NCBI GenBank assembly: GCA_945900965.1
Contig: CAMDKM010000001.1
Location: forward strand, 62,001 to 126,000
Length of the DNA stretch: 64,000 nt
From: Bordetella parapertussis
GTDB lineage: Bacteria; Pseudomonadota; Gammaproteobacteria; Burkholderiales; JACQAP01
Direction: 5' to 3'
Part shown: one piece after another, positions 62,835-64,000 of the stretch
Numbering within the stretch: position 1 is the first letter of the stretch
How the letters are laid out: each line of letters starts with the position of its first letter
Position numbers and translations under genes: made by a program
Notes under the pieces: model-generated
Told to the model about the DNA's origin: nothing
Databases searched by the model: none
What the model saw: only the letters and a program-made list of their open reading frames with translations

Positions 62835-63811
62835 GCACAACCATCAGCGAAGAACAACTTCAGAAAGCGACGAACATCGCGAGCGCCATGCGTACCCAGA
62901 TCGGGCGCGCCGTGGTTGGGCAGGCCGCCGTGGTGGAACAAGTGCTGGCCGCATTGTTCGCCGGGGGCCATGTACTGATCGAAGGCGTGCCCGGCCTGGG
63001 CAAAACATTGCTGGTGCGCGCGCTGGCGCGAACCTTCGGCGGACGCTTCGCGCGCATCCAGTTCACGCCGGACTTGATGCCCTCCGATGTGACCGGACAC
63101 ACCCTCTACGACCAGCGCACCGGCGAGTTCACCACCCGGCGCGGCCCGGTATTCACCAATCTCTTGCTGGCCGACGAAATCAATCGGGCGCCCGCGAAAA
63201 CCCAGGCCGCGCTGCTGGAAGTCATGCAGGAAGGGCAAGTCACCATCGAAGGCACCTCGCACACACTCGAACCGCCCTTCATGGTGCTGGCCACCCAGAA
63301 CCCGATTGAACAGGAAGGCACCTATGCGTTGCCGGAGGCTCAGTTGGATCGTTTCCTGCTGAAAGTTCGCATCGACTATCCGCCATTAGAAGAAGAAATC
63401 GCCATGGTCAGGCAGGTGGCGGGCAGCCAGATTGGCGAGAAACTCAATATCGAAGCGGTGACCACACTGATCCAACCCGAGCATGTGCTGGGCCTGCAAC
63501 GGCTCACGACGATGGTTCGGGTGGACGATAAAGTGCTCGACTATTTGGTGCGCATTGTGCGCGCCACCCGCACCTGGAATGGAGTTTCCGCCGGCGCCGG
63601 GCCGCGTGGCGGCATTGCTTTACTGCGTGCGGCGCGAGCCAAAGCCCTGATAGGTGGCAGGGATTTTGTCAGTCCCGATGATGTGAAACAAATCGCGGTC
63701 GCAGCCTTGCGCCATCGCGTCACCCCGGCCCCCGATATGGAAATCGAAGGCCAGACCAGCGATACATTGCTCGCCGGCCTGCTGGCGAAAGTGGAAGCAC
63801 CCAGGGCGTAG
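62831..63811 (+). CDS. MoxR-family AAA+ ATPase (second copy)
   Basis: 326 residues: Walker A GVPGLGKTL, Walker B LLADEINRAPAKTQAALLEV, sensor 1 LATQNPIEQEGTYALPEAQ, and a C-terminal lid (PRGGIALLRAARAKALI). This is the standard MRP-type MoxR that usually precedes a DUF58 gene. Here a repeat follows instead before the window ends. It is not close to the CoxD-like protein at 40.7 kb. Confidence 0.95.
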   Translation: MSTTISEEQLQKATNIASAMRTQIGRAVVGQAAVVEQVLAALFAGGHVLIEGVPGLGKTLLVRALARTFGGRFARIQFTPDLMPSDVTGHTLYDQRTGEFTTRRGPVFTNLLLADEINRAPAKTQAALLEVMQEGQVTIEGTSHTLEPPFMVLATQNPIEQEGTYALPEAQLDRFLLKVRIDYPPLEEEIAMVRQVAGSQIGEKLNIEAVTTLIQPEHVLGLQRLTTMVRVDDKVLDYLVRIVRATRTWNGVSAGAGPRGGIALLRAARAKALIGGRDFVSPDDVKQIAVAALRHRVTPAPDMEIEGQTSDTLLAGLLAKVEAPRA

Positions 63812-63813
63812 GT

Positions 63814-63989
63814 GATGAACGGTGAACGGTGAACGGTGAACGGTGAACGGCAAAATGAAAATCGAAAAAACCGCAATGTGCAACTTTCTTGGTTCACGAA
63901 GGACGAATCGGGGATCACTTGTGGCCCGGTTATCCACCGTTCACCGATCGCTATTCACCGATCCCCGTTTACCGTTCACCGTTCACCGC
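63814..63989. repeat. Intergenic inverted repeat, GGTGAAC type, with four perfect tandem heptamers
   Basis: 63821-63848 is GGTGAAC repeated four times exactly, preceded by a variant. The right arm 63929-63989 holds GTTCACC and ATTCACC words (TACCGTTCACCGTTCACCG at the end). Spacer about 80 bases. It lies where the next gene of the MoxR cluster would be expected. Confidence 0.88.
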
Positions 63990-64000
63990 TTTTACCCCTC

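Noticed and set aside
63814-63989. Replication origin or iteron array
   Set aside because: Although heptamers are repeated, no replication-initiation gene, DnaA boxes or AT-rich melting region accompany them.

Overview
The window reads as chromosomal DNA of a betaproteobacterium, moderately GC-rich. The signs are a class Ia nrdAB operon with NrdR boxes, pilSR with a PP0621-type gene, rplU-rpmA-obg-proB, and families common in Betaproteobacteria (CNP1-like, BPSS1780, DUF3025). There is also a rubrerythrin / Fe-S protein / DUF3501 cluster. No genus can be named from the sequence alone. There is no rRNA. The only tRNA found is tRNA-Pro(CGG).

Layout. 0-25 kb is mostly core: KTSC protein, histone H1-like protein, nrdBA, ampD, pilRS, tRNA-Pro, ispB, rplU-rpmA-obg-proB, a CNP1/cfa/DUF3501/Fe-S/rubrerythrin run, a broken serine hydrolase, a GGDEF protein, DUF3025, a FAD oxidoreductase, a 41-codon membrane peptide and a VWA lipoprotein. 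25-36 kb is catabolic and transport: a PaaK-type aryl-CoA ligase with a DpgC-like crotonase-fold oxygenase, a divergent form-II CoxL/S/M molybdenum hydroxylase, and an iron(III) ABC importer. 36.6-40.6 kb is an accessory patch: DUF5131, DUF3037 with an amber-interrupted HipA-like kinase, a divergent short LexA-like repressor, and two truncated defence-type genes fused tail to tail. 40.6-45 kb resumes with cox accessory genes (MoxR, VWA, CoxG) and a BaiN-type flavoprotein. 45.9-51 kb holds an SDR, a zinc alcohol dehydrogenase, an LDH2 dehydrogenase, a DMT exporter and an RraA-like protein. 51-56.6 kb is a TetR / RND-LolA fusion / outer-membrane barrel operon. 57-63.8 kb has a PagP-like barrel and a tightly overlapping BPSS1780/RDD/SpoIIM/DUF4129/DUF4350/MoxR membrane cluster.

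The most unusual feature is a population of intergenic inverted repeats, densest from 28 to 50 kb. Each arm is a run of short quasi-tandem words on one side with their complement on the other. Several unit sequences share this architecture (GCAAAG, CACAGAG, CACGGAG, GCGGAGGAC, GGTGAAC, GTGACGAGT and GAGGGGCGAGG types). The largest GCAAAG element carries a GxxExxY-family PD-(D/E)xK nuclease gene between its arms, so the small copies may be non-autonomous relatives of a nuclease-bearing element. The second candidate system is the HipA-like / DUF3037 pair facing a LexA-like repressor. The repressor's promoter spacer is filled by a perfect 16-bp palindrome and its mRNA is predicted to be leaderless.

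All calls rest on reading the sequence and family knowledge; no database search was run.
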